Origin: Desulfosporosinus meridiei DSM 13257 | GTDB lineage: Bacteria > Bacillota > Desulfitobacteriia > Desulfitobacteriales > Desulfitobacteriaceae | Reading direction: 5' to 3' | NCBI RefSeq assembly: GCF_000231385.2 | Contig: NC_018515.1 | Coordinates: 1 to 64,000, forward strand | Length of the DNA: 64,000 nt | In this document: positions 1 through 11,270 of the stretch, piece by piece | How the letters are laid out: each line of letters opens with the position of its first letter | Position numbering within the stretch: position 1 is the first letter of the stretch | Notes under the pieces: generated by a model | Told to the model about the DNA's origin: nothing | The model's input: only the letters and a program-made list of their open reading frames with translations | Database searches by the model: none | Translations under genes and position numbers: made by a program

Positions 1-76
1 TGGGAAGGGACCGCCGACTTATGTATGGACGCTTACCCCATAGATACTTCACATCAGAAAACTATTCTTTCTAATG

Positions 77-105
77 TAAAAAAAAGGCCACATTAATGCG
101 GCCTT
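77..105 (-). terminator. Intrinsic terminator of rpmH
   Basis: On the minus strand AAGGCC and GGCCTT pair around a 10-nt loop and are followed by a run of T residues (the A-run at 78-85 on the plus strand). The stem overlaps the rpmH stop codon, so transcription ends immediately after the gene. Confidence 0.75.
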
Positions 106-238
106 AAACTGATAATTTCTTCCGACCCTTTAAACGACGGCGCTTTATTACATTTCGCCCCGTTGGCGTACTCATACGGCTTAAAAAACCGTGAACACGC
201 TTATGACGCCGATTCTTCGGTTGGTAGGTTCTCTTCAA
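104..238 (-). CDS. rpmH: 50S ribosomal protein L34
   Basis: The 44-residue product begins [18 protein letters not shown] and ends in a K/R-rich tail (GRKKLSV), the standard sequence and length of bacterial L34. It is a small basic protein of the large ribosomal subunit. The start is a TTG at 236-238 preceded by AGGAGGTG at suitable spacing. rpmH diverges from dnaA across the origin, the classical arrangement in most bacteria. A good sigma-A promoter lies upstream on the same strand and a terminator overlaps the stop codon. rnpA, usually next in this operon, is not visible before the window edge. Confidence 0.95.
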   Translation of the reverse strand: MKRTYQPKNRRHKRVHGFLSRMSTPTGRNVIKRRRLKGRKKLSV

Positions 239-301
239 TTTAACGACACCTCCTTTATTTCAAACGAAAAACATTTCGAAGACAATCAAACTTACTTAGA
301 G

Positions 302-331
302 ATTATACTCTAATAAAATTTAATCTGTCAA
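302..331 (-). promoter_or_regulatory. Sigma-A promoter of rpmH
   Basis: Read on the minus strand, TTGACA (plus positions 326-331) is separated by 18 nt from TATAAT (302-307). Both hexamers are perfect consensus and face rpmH. Confidence 0.7.
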
Positions 332-344
332 GCAAAGGACTTTG

Positions 345-550
345 ACCGTGTGTGGATAACTTGGATCCAAAAAAGGTTATCCACTGTGAATAATTTTTCA
401 AACGGCAAATATTCCTGTTGATAACCCTTGGGAAACTTGATATTATATTTTTACAATACCTGACGACAACAACAAATCGTGTTTAAGGTTATTCACAACA
501 CGTAATTTGTTTAAGTTATCCACAAATGTGTATAAGTTTGTGTATAACTT
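345..550. other. oriC: Origin of replication, upstream DnaA-box cluster
   Basis: The rpmH-dnaA gap holds at least seven 9-mers close to the DnaA-box consensus TTATNCACA: 351-359 (minus), 377-385 (plus, last base T), 385-393 (minus), 489-497 (plus), 516-524 (plus), 527-535 (minus) and 539-547 (minus). A weaker copy is at 416-424. The density, both orientations and the location directly before dnaA identify the upstream half of a bipartite Firmicute origin (the incA/incB side in B. subtilis). The boxes overlap the predicted dnaA promoter, which suggests autoregulation by DnaA. Confidence 0.9.
418..446 (+). promoter_or_regulatory. Sigma-A promoter of dnaA
   Basis: TTGATA (418-423), a 17-nt spacer and TATTAT (441-446) make a good sigma-A match. 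Transcription would start near 453 and give a leader of about 145 nt containing four DnaA boxes. The -35 hexamer lies inside a degenerate box at 416-424. Confidence 0.55.
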
Positions 551-598
551 TTTTATTGTCATTATTTTTTTTCATTTTTAGACAAGGGAGGTCCGTCA

Positions 599-1960
599 AT
601 GCCACCACAGTCGAACTCACTCCAATTATTGTGGCAGGAAACGCTAGAAAAACTAAAAAACGAACTTTCTAAGCCTAGTTTTGAAACATGGTTGAGTTCT
701 ACACGACTTCTTAATATTGATGGAGATACACTTGTCATTAGTGTCCCCAATGAATTCGCAAAAGACTGGTTAGAAAGTCGTTATGCACCAATGATTCGAT
801 CATCAGTTCAATCAGTTTTAGGTCATTCTGTCAGTCTGCGCTTTATTTTGTCTACCTCAGAGGATATCTACAGTGATAGTACGACGGCGGGCGATCCTGT
901 TTCTACCGAAATTACTAAACAAAGCGAGCCAGTAGCTAATTCGCTAAATACTAAATATACCTTTGATACATTTGTCATCGGAAACAGTAACCGATTCGCT
1001 CATGCGGCCTCACTAGCTGTGGCTGAATCACCCGCAAAATCCTATAATCCACTCTTTATTTATGGTGGTGTGGGTTTAGGGAAAACCCACCTTATGCATG
1101 CAATAGGCCATCATGTACTTCAAAGATCTCCCAATACTAAAGTAATTTATGTCTCTAGTGAAAAGTTTACAAACGAATTAATTGATTCCATTAGAGACGA
1201 GAACCCTGAAGAATTTCGCAATCACTATCGAAATGTAGACATCCTGCTAATTGATGATATTCAATTTCTAGCAGGTAAAGAACGAACTCAAGAAGAGTTT
1301 TTTCATACATTTAATGCCCTTCATGAAGCAAATAAACAAATAATTATTTCATCGGACAGACCTCCTAAGGAGATTCCAACATTAGAGGATCGTCTACGTT
1401 CTAGATTTGAATGGGGTCTAATTACTGATATTCAAGCACCTGATTTAGAAACTAGAATAGCTATACTCAGAAAAAAGGCGAAGATGGAAAATCTCCAAGT
1501 ACCTAATGAAGTAATGGTTTATATTGCAGATAAGATTCGTTCAAACATACGTGAATTAGAAGGAGCACTAATTAGAGTAATGGCTTTCGCTTCATTAAGC
1601 TCAATCCCTATAACCCCAGAGGTGGCTGTAGAAGCATTAAAAGATATCATCCCAGCGAATAATACCAAGCAGATTACAATTGACACTATCCAAGAATCCG
1701 TTGCAAGATTTTATAACTTATCACCAACTGACTTTAAAGCAAAAAAAAGAACCCGAGCTGTTGCATTTCCCAGGCAAATTGCGATGTACCTATCGCGGCA
1801 ACTTACGGATTTTTCTTTACCTAAAATAGGTGATGAATTTGGCGGAAGAGATCATACAACTGTCATGCATGCTCATGATAAAATTTCTCAAGCTTTAATA
1901 GCTGATCCTTTACTTGAGAAAAAAATAAGTGAAATCATTCAACGCATTCAATCAGATTAA
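599..1960 (+). CDS. dnaA: Chromosomal replication initiator protein DnaA
   Basis: This 453-residue AAA+ ATPase binds the DnaA boxes on both sides of its gene and opens the origin. The N-terminal helicase-interaction domain (about 1-90) is followed by a variable linker. The AAA+ core has Walker [10 protein letters not shown] near residue 155 and Walker [11 protein letters not shown] near 215. The C-terminal DNA-binding domain carries the signature [15 protein letters not shown] near residue 414. Length matches B. subtilis DnaA. The ATG at 599 has a GGGAGGTC ribosome-binding site. Boxes in its promoter and leader imply negative autoregulation. Confidence 0.98.
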   Translation: MPPQSNSLQLLWQETLEKLKNELSKPSFETWLSSTRLLNIDGDTLVISVPNEFAKDWLESRYAPMIRSSVQSVLGHSVSLRFILSTSEDIYSDSTTAGDPVSTEITKQSEPVANSLNTKYTFDTFVIGNSNRFAHAASLAVAESPAKSYNPLFIYGGVGLGKTHLMHAIGHHVLQRSPNTKVIYVSSEKFTNELIDSIRDENPEEFRNHYRNVDILLIDDIQFLAGKERTQEEFFHTFNALHEANKQIIISSDRPPKEIPTLEDRLRSRFEWGLITDIQAPDLETRIAILRKKAKMENLQVPNEVMVYIADKIRSNIRELEGALIRVMAFASLSSIPITPEVAVEALKDIIPANNTKQITIDTIQESVARFYNLSPTDFKAKKRTRAVAFPRQIAMYLSRQLTDFSLPKIGDEFGGRDHTTVMHAHDKISQALIADPLLEKKISEIIQRIQSD

Positions 1961-2010
1961 ATGCTCTTAATTAAATCAAGATTTAATTAGGGTTATAGAT
2001 GATCTAAAAG

Positions 2011-2205
2011 GTGGATAACCTGTTAATAAAATTGGTATATAATTTTGCATGTGGACACGTGGATAATATTATCTGGTTGTCCACAACTTTTTCAACATAC
2101 CTTTTATCAGCAATTTGAACCCCTCAGTAAACTTATACACATGTTGACAAGTAATACTACTACAACTACTAACTATTATCTTATTATTAATAACCAAGGT
2201 TTAGA
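2011..2205 (+). other. oriC: Origin of replication, downstream boxes and unwinding element
   Basis: Between dnaA and dnaN are box-like 9-mers at 2011-2019, 2058-2066 and 2077-2085 (each with a mismatch) and a perfect TTATACACA at 2133-2141. About 12 nt beyond the last box begins a run of CTA/ACT triplets (about 2154-2180), then a nearly pure A/T stretch to about 2202. Box, spacer, triplets and AT-rich DNA is the order of the DnaA-trio unwinding element described at the B. subtilis origin. This is therefore the probable strand-opening site. Confidence 0.8.
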
Positions 2206-2401
2206 ACTAAAAGAATACGGAAGCTCTAAAGATTTTTTATTAAGGTTTTTTGTACTAGTCAGAAGGTAAAAAGCCAACCAGCGCATAAAAAACTTTCTTT
2301 AACTAATAAAATAAACACTTGAAGAATCTTACTAGGTGTCTCTTGAAGTTAAGTTAACTACAAGACATCAGCACAAAAAATTATAGGAGGATTCGATTCA
2401 T

Positions 2402-3505
2402 ATGAAAATCTTCTGTTCAAAAGATGGACTGCTTTCTGGTGTAAATGCTGTACAACGGGCTGTTTCTAATAAAAACCCATTGCCAGTCTTACAAGGAATA
2501 TTAATACAGGCCGAAAACCAGTCTTTACAATTTGCAGCAACTGATCTTGAAATGGGGATTCGCTGTGATGTTCCAGCCCAAATTATTGAGGAAGGGACAA
2601 TGGTCGTTCCTGCTAAATTGTTTACAGAAGTCGTTCGAAAATTACCAGATACAACAATCACGTTAGAAGAACGTGATCAAAAAATAATTATAAGTTATTA
2701 CCAATCTGAAATAGTTTTGAATGGATACGATCCAGAAGAATTCCCTTTACTTCCAGATCTGATTGAACCCTTATCATTTACATTGCCTACAGTAATATTT
2801 AAAAACATGATTAGACAAACAATATTCTCATGTGCTGCAGAAGAGAACAGACCAGTCTTTAATGGCATATTACTTCAAATTGAAGGATCAAATATTCGAT
2901 TAGTAGCCACAGATACTCATAGATTAGCTTATGTAATTTCAGAAATAACAAATACAGGGGATTCAAGATTTAGTGGTATTATTCCCTCTAAAACTCTTTC
3001 TGAAATTTATCGATTACTAAGGGATGAAGATGAGGTTTTAACAATAAGCCATAGCAATAATCAGGTAGTTTTTCAATTTGGGACAATCTTTCTCATATCA
3101 AGACTGATAGAAGGGCAATTTCCTAACTATAAACAAGTTATTCCACAGGCATGTGAAACTAAGGTATATTTATCAGTTAGAGAATTTCTTGATGCAGTAG
3201 AAAGAGCTTCTTTATTATCTCGCGATAAGAGTTCAGCTAATATTGTCAGGATAAATGTTGTAGATAATGAATTAAGGATTGATCAGACTTCAGAATTAGG
3301 TAAGATATCCGAGCAAATAGGCATTGAAATGGATGGGAAAGAGGTAAGAATTGCTTTTAATGCAAAATTCCTAATCGATGCTCTGAAAGTAATAGATAGT
3401 GAGCAGATATTATTTGAGTTATCCGGACCATTTAGTCCAGGCGTAATGCGTCCTATGGATAATCCAAATTATATTTATCTTGTTTTACCTGTAAGAACTT
3501 CTTAA
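2402..3505 (+). CDS. dnaN: DNA polymerase III beta sliding clamp
   Basis: The 367-residue product aligns by eye with bacterial beta clamps along its length. It starts MKIFCSKDGLLSGVNAVQRA, has the SNKNPLPVLQGI segment typical of domain 1, and ends with PMDNPNYIYLVLPVR, close to the conserved YLVMPMR-type C-terminus that forms part of the protein-binding cleft. The clamp encircles DNA and tethers the replicase and repair proteins. The ATG at 2402 follows a strong AGGAGGATT site. Unlike B. subtilis, no yaaA gene lies between dnaN and recF. Confidence 0.97.
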   Translation: MKIFCSKDGLLSGVNAVQRAVSNKNPLPVLQGILIQAENQSLQFAATDLEMGIRCDVPAQIIEEGTMVVPAKLFTEVVRKLPDTTITLEERDQKIIISYYQSEIVLNGYDPEEFPLLPDLIEPLSFTLPTVIFKNMIRQTIFSCAAEENRPVFNGILLQIEGSNIRLVATDTHRLAYVISEITNTGDSRFSGIIPSKTLSEIYRLLRDEDEVLTISHSNNQVVFQFGTIFLISRLIEGQFPNYKQVIPQACETKVYLSVREFLDAVERASLLSRDKSSANIVRINVVDNELRIDQTSELGKISEQIGIEMDGKEVRIAFNAKFLIDALKVIDSEQILFELSGPFSPGVMRPMDNPNYIYLVLPVRTS

Positions 3506-3513
3506 TTTAAATT

Positions 3514-4608
3514 ATGATGATCAACAGCATAAGACTACAAAATTTCCGTAATTATGTGGATGAAATTATCCATTTTATGCCTGGTACAAATATCTTAATT
3601 GGTGACAATGGACAAGGAAAAACAAATATCATTGAAGGAATTTATTATTTACTAACTGGAAAGTCATATAGAGTACATAGAGAACAAGAACTTTTACGTT
3701 GGGAACAAAGTGATTTTCATATTTATGGACAATTTCTTATGAATCGTCATAAAGTTTCCCTAGAAAGTCATTATAAAGATAAGAAGAAGATGGTAAAAAT
3801 TAACCAGGTGGCCTGTCAGCGTCTATCAGATTTTGTAGGCACTATTAACGTTATCTTCTTTTCTCCGGATGACCTTGTAATGATTAAAGGTGGTCCGGCG
3901 GAAAGAAGAAGGTTTTTAGACTTACATATTGCCCAAATGCGCCCGGGCCATGTTAGCATTCTTAATGCCTATAATAAGGCACTTCAGCAAAAGAATGCTT
4001 TATTGAAATCATATAATGACAAAAGCTTTAAATACTCACAATTACAGCTTTGGAATCAACAGATTATTGAATTAGGGAAAAAAATAATTCTTAATAGAGC
4101 TGATTTAACGGAACGTTTACAAGGTGCCGTTGAACCTATATTTCGAAATTTATCATCAGAAAAAGAAACTATAAAAATTATGTACTATGCCTTAGGCAAA
4201 AGCTCTGTTTCTGAGGCCATTTCGGAATTTGCAAATTTGCTCAATGAAAAGTTAGATCAAGAGATAGAACGTCAAATGATTCTAATTGGACCTCATCGTG
4301 ACGATTTACAAATTTTTTTAAATGATAAACCAGGAAGACTTTATGCATCTCAAGGTCAACAACGTTCATTAGTGCTTAGTTTAAAGCTTGCAGAACTTGA
4401 ACTAATGAGACAAGAAAAAGGGGAATACCCCCTTCTTTTACTTGATGACGTCTTGTCTGAATTAGACCGTTTTAGGAGAGACTACTTAATAAAATTTATT
4501 GAGTCTTCAAAAATACAAACCCTGATTACTATGACAAGTGCAGATAATCACCTAGACTTAGGTACAGTTTATTTCGTAGAAAAAGGGCATATAAGGAGGG
4601 AAGCTTAA
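3514..4608 (+). CDS. recF: DNA replication and repair protein RecF
   Basis: RecF (364 aa) is an SMC-like ATPase that helps load RecA at gapped DNA. It has the N-terminal RLQNFRNY motif, Walker A GDNGQGKTNIIEGIYYL near residue 30, the ABC-type signature SQGQQRSLVLSLKLAE near 275, and Walker B LLLLDDVLSELD near 310. It starts 8 nt after the dnaN stop. Two adjacent ATG codons (3514 and 3517) are possible starts and no clear ribosome-binding site is visible, so translational coupling to dnaN is likely. Confidence 0.97.
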   Translation: MMINSIRLQNFRNYVDEIIHFMPGTNILIGDNGQGKTNIIEGIYYLLTGKSYRVHREQELLRWEQSDFHIYGQFLMNRHKVSLESHYKDKKKMVKINQVACQRLSDFVGTINVIFFSPDDLVMIKGGPAERRRFLDLHIAQMRPGHVSILNAYNKALQQKNALLKSYNDKSFKYSQLQLWNQQIIELGKKIILNRADLTERLQGAVEPIFRNLSSEKETIKIMYYALGKSSVSEAISEFANLLNEKLDQEIERQMILIGPHRDDLQIFLNDKPGRLYASQGQQRSLVLSLKLAELELMRQEKGEYPLLLLDDVLSELDRFRRDYLIKFIESSKIQTLITMTSADNHLDLGTVYFVEKGHIRREA

Positions 4609-4869
4609 TTGTATATACATCTTGGAGGAGATGTTTTGCTTAAGACTGATAGAATAGTAGCAATCATTGATTTAGAAATGACAAAATTAAGTCATGTCAA
4701 TCAGATCTTTTTAGATAAAGTTCACAAAGATAATAGAAAAATAAATTATATTTCAGAAAAAGGTAGAGAAAAGACCTTAGTTGTAACAATGACTGACTTA
4801 TATTTTTCTCCAATATCTTCAATCACATTATTAAAGCGTTCTTTTACTGAGGTTGGAAAGGACAATTAA
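4609..4869 (+). CDS. remB: RemB/YaaB-type DUF370 regulator
   Basis: This 86-residue protein begins MYIHLGGDVLLKTDRIVAIID, the start of the DUF370 family that includes B. subtilis YaaB/RemB and the DNA-binding biofilm regulator RemA. The position between recF and gyrB is that of yaaB. The start is a TTG immediately after the recF TAA, with AAGGAGGGAAGC upstream inside the end of recF. Its biochemical role here is inferred from family only. The tail (about residues 62-86) is slightly longer than in YaaB. Confidence 0.85.
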   Translation: MYIHLGGDVLLKTDRIVAIIDLEMTKLSHVNQIFLDKVHKDNRKINYISEKGREKTLVVTMTDLYFSPISSITLLKRSFTEVGKDN

Positions 4870-4900
4870 CAAGCAAACTTTAGCTTTAGATAGCTTTAAA

Positions 4901-4929
4901 TTGATACCACTTTAATTTTAGTGTACAAT
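4901..4929 (+). promoter_or_regulatory. Sigma-A promoter of gyrB-gyrA
   Basis: TTGATA (4901-4906), a 17-nt spacer and TACAAT (4924-4929) stand in the remB-gyrB gap, about 85 nt before the gyrB start. Confidence 0.65.
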
Positions 4930-5003
4930 AATAAGGTTGAAGGCATTTTTTGGCATATGGATTAAGCAAAAAATGCAACTATAAAGTCAAGTTTTCTATA
5001 TAG

Positions 5004-6950
<1,947 letters not shown>

Positions 6951-6964
6951 AGGAGTGCTCAATC

Positions 6965-9445
6965 ATGGCTGATGAAATATTGGATGGGAAAGTCGTTCCC
7001 GTTGAAATTGCGGATGAAATGCGAAAATCATTTATCGATTATTCGATGAGTGTTATCGTTAGCCGTGCTTTGCCCGATGTTCGTGATGGGCTCAAACCTG
7101 TGCATCGAAGAATTCTATATACACTTCATGAATTGGGTTTGACCCCTAATAAACCTTATAGTAAATCTGCACGTCTTGTCGGTGATTGCATGGGAAAATT
7201 TCATCCTCATGGGGATTCATCGATTTATGATGCAGTTGTACGTTTAGAACAAGATTTTGCAAGCCGCTATCCACTTGTCGACGGACATGGTAATTTTGGA
7301 TCAATAGATGGAGACTCAGCTGCAGCAATGCGTTATACCGAGCTTCGTATGGCAAAGCTTTCCACTTATATGTTAGAAGATATTGATAAAGACACGATTG
7401 ATTTCACTCCAAATTATGATGAGAAACAAGATGAACCTACTGTATTACCTGCCAAATTTCCAAATCTTTTAGTTAATGGGTCTTCAGGAATTGCCGTTGG
7501 TATGGCAACAAATATTCCGCCTCACAATTTAGGAGAAGTTGTTAATGCTACTGTTGCCTTACTTGATGATCCAAATTTATCGATTGATGACCTAATAAAA
7601 TATATTCAGGGACCTGACTTTCCAACAGGTGGAACTATTATGGGTCATGAAGGAATCAGATCTGCTTATTTAACAGGAAGAGGTTCAGTTAAAATTCGAG
7701 CTAAAGCGCAGATTGAGCAGATGGAGAAGGCTGGAAAGACTCGAATTGTCGTCACAGAAATTCCGTTTATGGTTAATAAAGCTCGAATGATTGAGAAAAT
7801 AGCTGAGCTTGTTAGAGATAAAAAAATTGATGGGATTACTGATCTAAGAGATGAATCTGATCGATCTGGTCTGAGGGTCGTTATTGAATTAAGACGGGAT
7901 GTTAATCCCAAAGTTATTTTGAATCAACTTTATAAACATACTCAGTTGGAAGATACATTTGGAGTAAATATGTTGGCATTAGTCAATGGACAGCCACGGA
8001 CACTTACTCTTAAAGATATGATTTATCATTTCATCGAACATCAAAAAGATGTTGTCGTCCGAAGAACAAGGTACGAGCTTAATAAAGCCGAGGCTGAAGC
8101 TCATATTATTGAAGGATTGAGAATAGCTCTTGATCATATTGATGAGGTTATTGAAACTATTCGTTCTTCACCTGATGAATCAAGGGCAAGAGAAAACTTA
8201 TCACTCCGTTTTGGTTTAAGTGATAAACAGGCTCAAGCAATTGTAGATATGAGATTGAAGCGTCTAACCGGACTTGAACGAGATAAATTAGAAAATCAAT
8301 ATAAAGAATTGATGGATACAATTGCCTATCTCAAATCAGTCCTTGCTTCGGAGGCAAAGGTTATTGGGATTATTAAAGAAAAACTCGAAGAGATTAAGAA
8401 TAAATTTGGAGATCCCCGACGAACCCAAATAACACTTGATGTCAGTAAAATGGACATTGAAGATCTGATTGCTGTTGAAGATGTTGTTATTACGGTTACT
8501 CATTATGGCTATATTAAAAGGTTGCCTTTAAGTACGTATAAGAGTCAGAACCGAGGGGGTAAAGGTGTTCATGGGATGGCTACGAAAGAAGAAGACTTTG
8601 TAGAACATCTATTTACTACCACTACTCATCATTATATTCTTTTCTTTACATCACAAGGTAAGGTTTATCGATTAAAGGCTCATGAGATTCCTGAAGCAAG
8701 TCGAACCGGTAAGGGAACTGCCATTATAAATCTCCTAAATCTAGAACAAAATGAAATGATAACTGCAGTCATGGCCATCAAAGAGTACAGTCCTGATTAT
8801 TTCCTGATTACTGCTACTAAAAAAGGGATTATGAAGAAGACTGCTCTTCAGGAATATGATTCATCACGAAAAGATGGGTTGATTGCTTTAACTCTAGACG
8901 AAGGGGATGAGCTCATAGGGGTTAAATTAACCCAAGGATTAGACGATATTCTTTTAGCTACAAAAAATGGAATAGCAATTCGTTTTCCTGAATCCGATGT
9001 GCGTTATATGGGGCGTACAGCGCGAGGGGTTAAAGGAATAACGCTTGCGGCTAACGATTTAGTTGTAGGTATGGACGTAATTGGTGATGAGGGTGAACTC
9101 CTAACCATGAGTGAAAACGGATTCGCCAAACGAACTAATCTCAAAGAGTTCCGTGTTCAAGGACGTGGCGGCAGAGGGGTTATTGTCATGAAATTGAATT
9201 CCAAAACCGGTACACTTGTTGGGCTCAAAGTAGTACAAGTAGAAGATGAACTTATGGTAATAACCAATAATGGAATTATGCTCAGAATTCCTGTTTCCAG
9301 CATTTCCAATCAAGGTCGTTCTGCACAAGGAGTTATGGCCATGCGAACCGGTGAAAGTACTGTAGTTGCTATTGCCAAAGTCTTGATGAAAGATGATGAG
9401 GAACTTGTAGAAAGCAATAATGAGGATTCAGAAGAAGAAGTCTAA
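6965..9445 (+). CDS. gyrA: DNA gyrase subunit A
   Basis: GyrA (826 aa) is the DNA-cleaving subunit. The catalytic tyrosine is Y124 in [12 protein letters not shown]. The quinolone-determining region reads [10 protein letters not shown] with Ser85 and Asp89 at the positions of E. coli Ser83 and Asp87, so no classical resistance substitution is seen there. The C-terminal beta-pinwheel contains the GyrA box QGRGGRG, which marks it as gyrase rather than topoisomerase IV. The extreme C-terminus is acidic (NNEDSEEEV). The start at 6965 has AGGAG upstream. Confidence 0.98.
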   Translation: MADEILDGKVVPVEIADEMRKSFIDYSMSVIVSRALPDVRDGLKPVHRRILYTLHELGLTPNKPYSKSARLVGDCMGKFHPHGDSSIYDAVVRLEQDFASRYPLVDGHGNFGSIDGDSAAAMRYTELRMAKLSTYMLEDIDKDTIDFTPNYDEKQDEPTVLPAKFPNLLVNGSSGIAVGMATNIPPHNLGEVVNATVALLDDPNLSIDDLIKYIQGPDFPTGGTIMGHEGIRSAYLTGRGSVKIRAKAQIEQMEKAGKTRIVVTEIPFMVNKARMIEKIAELVRDKKIDGITDLRDESDRSGLRVVIELRRDVNPKVILNQLYKHTQLEDTFGVNMLALVNGQPRTLTLKDMIYHFIEHQKDVVVRRTRYELNKAEAEAHIIEGLRIALDHIDEVIETIRSSPDESRARENLSLRFGLSDKQAQAIVDMRLKRLTGLERDKLENQYKELMDTIAYLKSVLASEAKVIGIIKEKLEEIKNKFGDPRRTQITLDVSKMDIEDLIAVEDVVITVTHYGYIKRLPLSTYKSQNRGGKGVHGMATKEEDFVEHLFTTTTHHYILFFTSQGKVYRLKAHEIPEASRTGKGTAIINLLNLEQNEMITAVMAIKEYSPDYFLITATKKGIMKKTALQEYDSSRKDGLIALTLDEGDELIGVKLTQGLDDILLATKNGIAIRFPESDVRYMGRTARGVKGITLAANDLVVGMDVIGDEGELLTMSENGFAKRTNLKEFRVQGRGGRGVIVMKLNSKTGTLVGLKVVQVEDELMVITNNGIMLRIPVSSISNQGRSAQGVMAMRTGESTVVAIAKVLMKDDEELVESNNEDSEEEV

Positions 9446-9447
9446 AA

Positions 9448-9476
9448 TTGACAAAATTTGCGCAAGGTGTTACCAT
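9448..9476 (+). promoter_or_regulatory. Putative promoter of pdxST
   Basis: TTGACA (9448-9453), 17 nt and TACCAT (9471-9476) follow directly after the gyrA stop. The -35 is perfect and the -10 is weak, so the call is moderate. Confidence 0.4.
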
Positions 9477-9551
9477 GTCTGAGATTCATAGAATGGCGTT
9501 TTTATACATACACTAATATTTAATATTTTATCTTGAGGAGGAACAAATATA

Positions 9552-10436
9552 ATGACTGACATCGGTTCGTTTAAAGTGAAAACAGGACTTGCGGAAATGC
9601 TTAAAGGGGGAGTTATTATGGATGTAACAACCCCAGAACAGGCTATTATTGCAGAAGAGGCTGGAGCATGTGCTGTCATGGCTCTAGAGCGCGTTCCTTC
9701 AGATATTCGTGCAGAAGGCGGAGTTGCACGAATGGCAGATCCATCAATAATTCAGAGCATTATGGCTGTAGTGTCTATTCCAGTCATGGCTAAGGCAAGA
9801 ATTGGTCATTTTGTTGAAGCTCGGATTTTAGAAGCCTTAGGCGCTGATTATATTGATGAGTCTGAAGTGCTAACACCTGCAGATGATTCTTATCATATTA
9901 ATAAGCATGATTTTAAAGTTCCTTTTGTTTGTGGATGTCGGAATCTAGGGGAAGCATTACGCCGTATTGGCGAAGGTGCCGCCATGATTCGTACGAAGGG
10001 TGAGCCTGGAACAGGTAACGTTATTGAGGCAGTTCGACATATGCGAACTGTTATGAGTGAAATACGTGCCTTAACCTTAACTCCCAAAGAGGAGCTTATG
10101 TCTGCAGCTAAAAATATGGGTGCACCCTATGATTTAGTTCTTTATGTTGCAGAACACGGCAAGCTACCTGTCGTTAATTTTGCTGCAGGAGGAATAGCAA
10201 CACCGGCAGATGCAGCATTGATGATGCATTTAGGAGTAGATGGTATTTTTGTAGGATCTGGTATTTTTAAATCCGGTGACCCAAAAGCACGAGCCAAAGC
10301 TATTGTAATGGCAACAACACATTACAAAGATGCAAAATTGCTTGCAGAGATTTCTAAGGATTTAGGACAACCTATGTCTGGAATTGAAATATCAACCTTG
10401 ACTGAATCTCAGAGAATGCAAGAACGGGGTTGGTAA
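9552..10436 (+). CDS. pdxS: Pyridoxal 5'-phosphate synthase subunit PdxS
   Basis: PdxS (294 aa) forms the dodecameric lyase core that builds pyridoxal phosphate from ribose 5-phosphate, glyceraldehyde 3-phosphate and ammonia. The two catalytic lysines of the family fall exactly where expected, K81 (VMAKARIGH) and K149 (MIRTKGE). The ATG at 9552 is preceded by TTGAGGAGGAAC. The partner glutaminase pdxT follows immediately. Together they are the R5P-dependent vitamin B6 pathway, placed as in B. subtilis between the gyrase genes and serS. Confidence 0.98.
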   Translation: MTDIGSFKVKTGLAEMLKGGVIMDVTTPEQAIIAEEAGACAVMALERVPSDIRAEGGVARMADPSIIQSIMAVVSIPVMAKARIGHFVEARILEALGADYIDESEVLTPADDSYHINKHDFKVPFVCGCRNLGEALRRIGEGAAMIRTKGEPGTGNVIEAVRHMRTVMSEIRALTLTPKEELMSAAKNMGAPYDLVLYVAEHGKLPVVNFAAGGIATPADAALMMHLGVDGIFVGSGIFKSGDPKARAKAIVMATTHYKDAKLLAEISKDLGQPMSGIEISTLTESQRMQERGW

Positions 10437-10438
10437 GA

Positions 10439-11017
10439 ATGAAAAAGCGTGTTGGCGTATTAGCACTACAAGGTGCTTTTCGCGAGCACCGGCAGGTTTT
10501 GGAAAAATTGGGCTGCGATGTTGTTGAGGTGCGTAAGACAAGTGATCTTGATGGAATACAAGGGCTTATCATTCCAGGTGGAGAAAGTACTACTATAGGT
10601 AAACTCCTGAGAATTGATGAGATGGGCGATAAGATTAAGGAACTTGGCGCTAAAGATATGCCTATTTTCGGAACTTGCGCAGGTATGATTTTACTTAGCA
10701 AAACTATTGTCGACAGTGAACAATATAGTTTGAATCTTATGGATACGGTAGTGGAACGTAATGCCTTTGGCAGACAAATAGCAAGTTTTGAAACGGATCT
10801 CCAAGTACCTGCGTTAGGGGTTAATCCTTTACGTGCTGTTTTTATACGGGCACCTTATCTTAAGGAAGTTGCTCCAAATGTAGGTATATTAGCGGAGTAT
10901 GACGGCAAAATTGTATTTGTGAGACAAGGAAATTTGTTAGCCAGCGCATTTCATCCGGAACTTACCTCAGATTATAGAGTTCATCAATACTTTTTGAAAA
11001 TGATTGATGAGCACTAA
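10439..11017 (+). CDS. pdxT: Pyridoxal 5'-phosphate synthase glutaminase PdxT
   Basis: PdxT (192 aa from the ATG at 10439) is the class I glutaminase that delivers ammonia to PdxS. The nucleophile is Cys80 in FGTCAGM, and the His/Glu pair is in FHPELT (about 172 and 174). The PGGEST and VERNAFGRQ motifs are also present. It starts 2 nt after the pdxS stop. A TTG at 10430 overlapping pdxS is an alternative start, but family members begin close to the chosen ATG. Confidence 0.97.
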   Translation: MKKRVGVLALQGAFREHRQVLEKLGCDVVEVRKTSDLDGIQGLIIPGGESTTIGKLLRIDEMGDKIKELGAKDMPIFGTCAGMILLSKTIVDSEQYSLNLMDTVVERNAFGRQIASFETDLQVPALGVNPLRAVFIRAPYLKEVAPNVGILAEYDGKIVFVRQGNLLASAFHPELTSDYRVHQYFLKMIDEH

Positions 11018-11270
11018 GTATAACTTGTGGATCCTTATAGCCAGTCATGGCTACTGAAGATTGGACAATCCACACTGCAGGAGTATACGTTTTGGGTTGC
11101 AGTGTGGCGATAAGCTCGTCCACTTATCGTCATGGCCATCGCTTTCAAGTAGGTTAATATGTGCGGAGACAGTGTCTGCAAGTAAGGGCTAATTCGCGCG
11201 AAGACAGTGTCTTCGTGTGTGTGTGTGGGCGCTAGCCAAGTCTTCTATAAGGCATGGGAGGGTGTTTTGT
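11018..11270 (+). other. Hairpin-rich leader before serS
   Basis: This 253-bp gap has no gene but several inverted repeats: CCACACTGCA pairing with TGCAGTGTGG (about 11070-11107), CGATAAG with CTTATCG (about 11108-11130), a GGAGAC-AGT-GTCT hairpin (about 11165-11179) and a perfect CGAAGAC-AGT-GTCTTCG hairpin (11199-11215). A (GT)n run follows, then a 22-nt element (11228-11249) that recurs upstream of the SRP RNA. The T-box hallmark AGGGTGGNACCGCG was not found, although serS is often T-box controlled in Firmicutes. Confidence 0.5.

Noticed and set aside
2045..2269. 74-residue plus-strand reading frame in the dnaA-dnaN gap
   Set aside because: It runs through the DnaA boxes and triplet repeats of oriC and has no ribosome-binding site or protein-like composition.
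7200..7260. Quinolone-resistance substitution in gyrA
   Set aside because: Ser85 and Asp89 are both the susceptible-type residues.
11018..11270. T-box riboswitch for serS
   Set aside because: The conserved antiterminator bulge sequence and a terminator with T-tract were not seen. Only a covariance search could exclude a divergent form.
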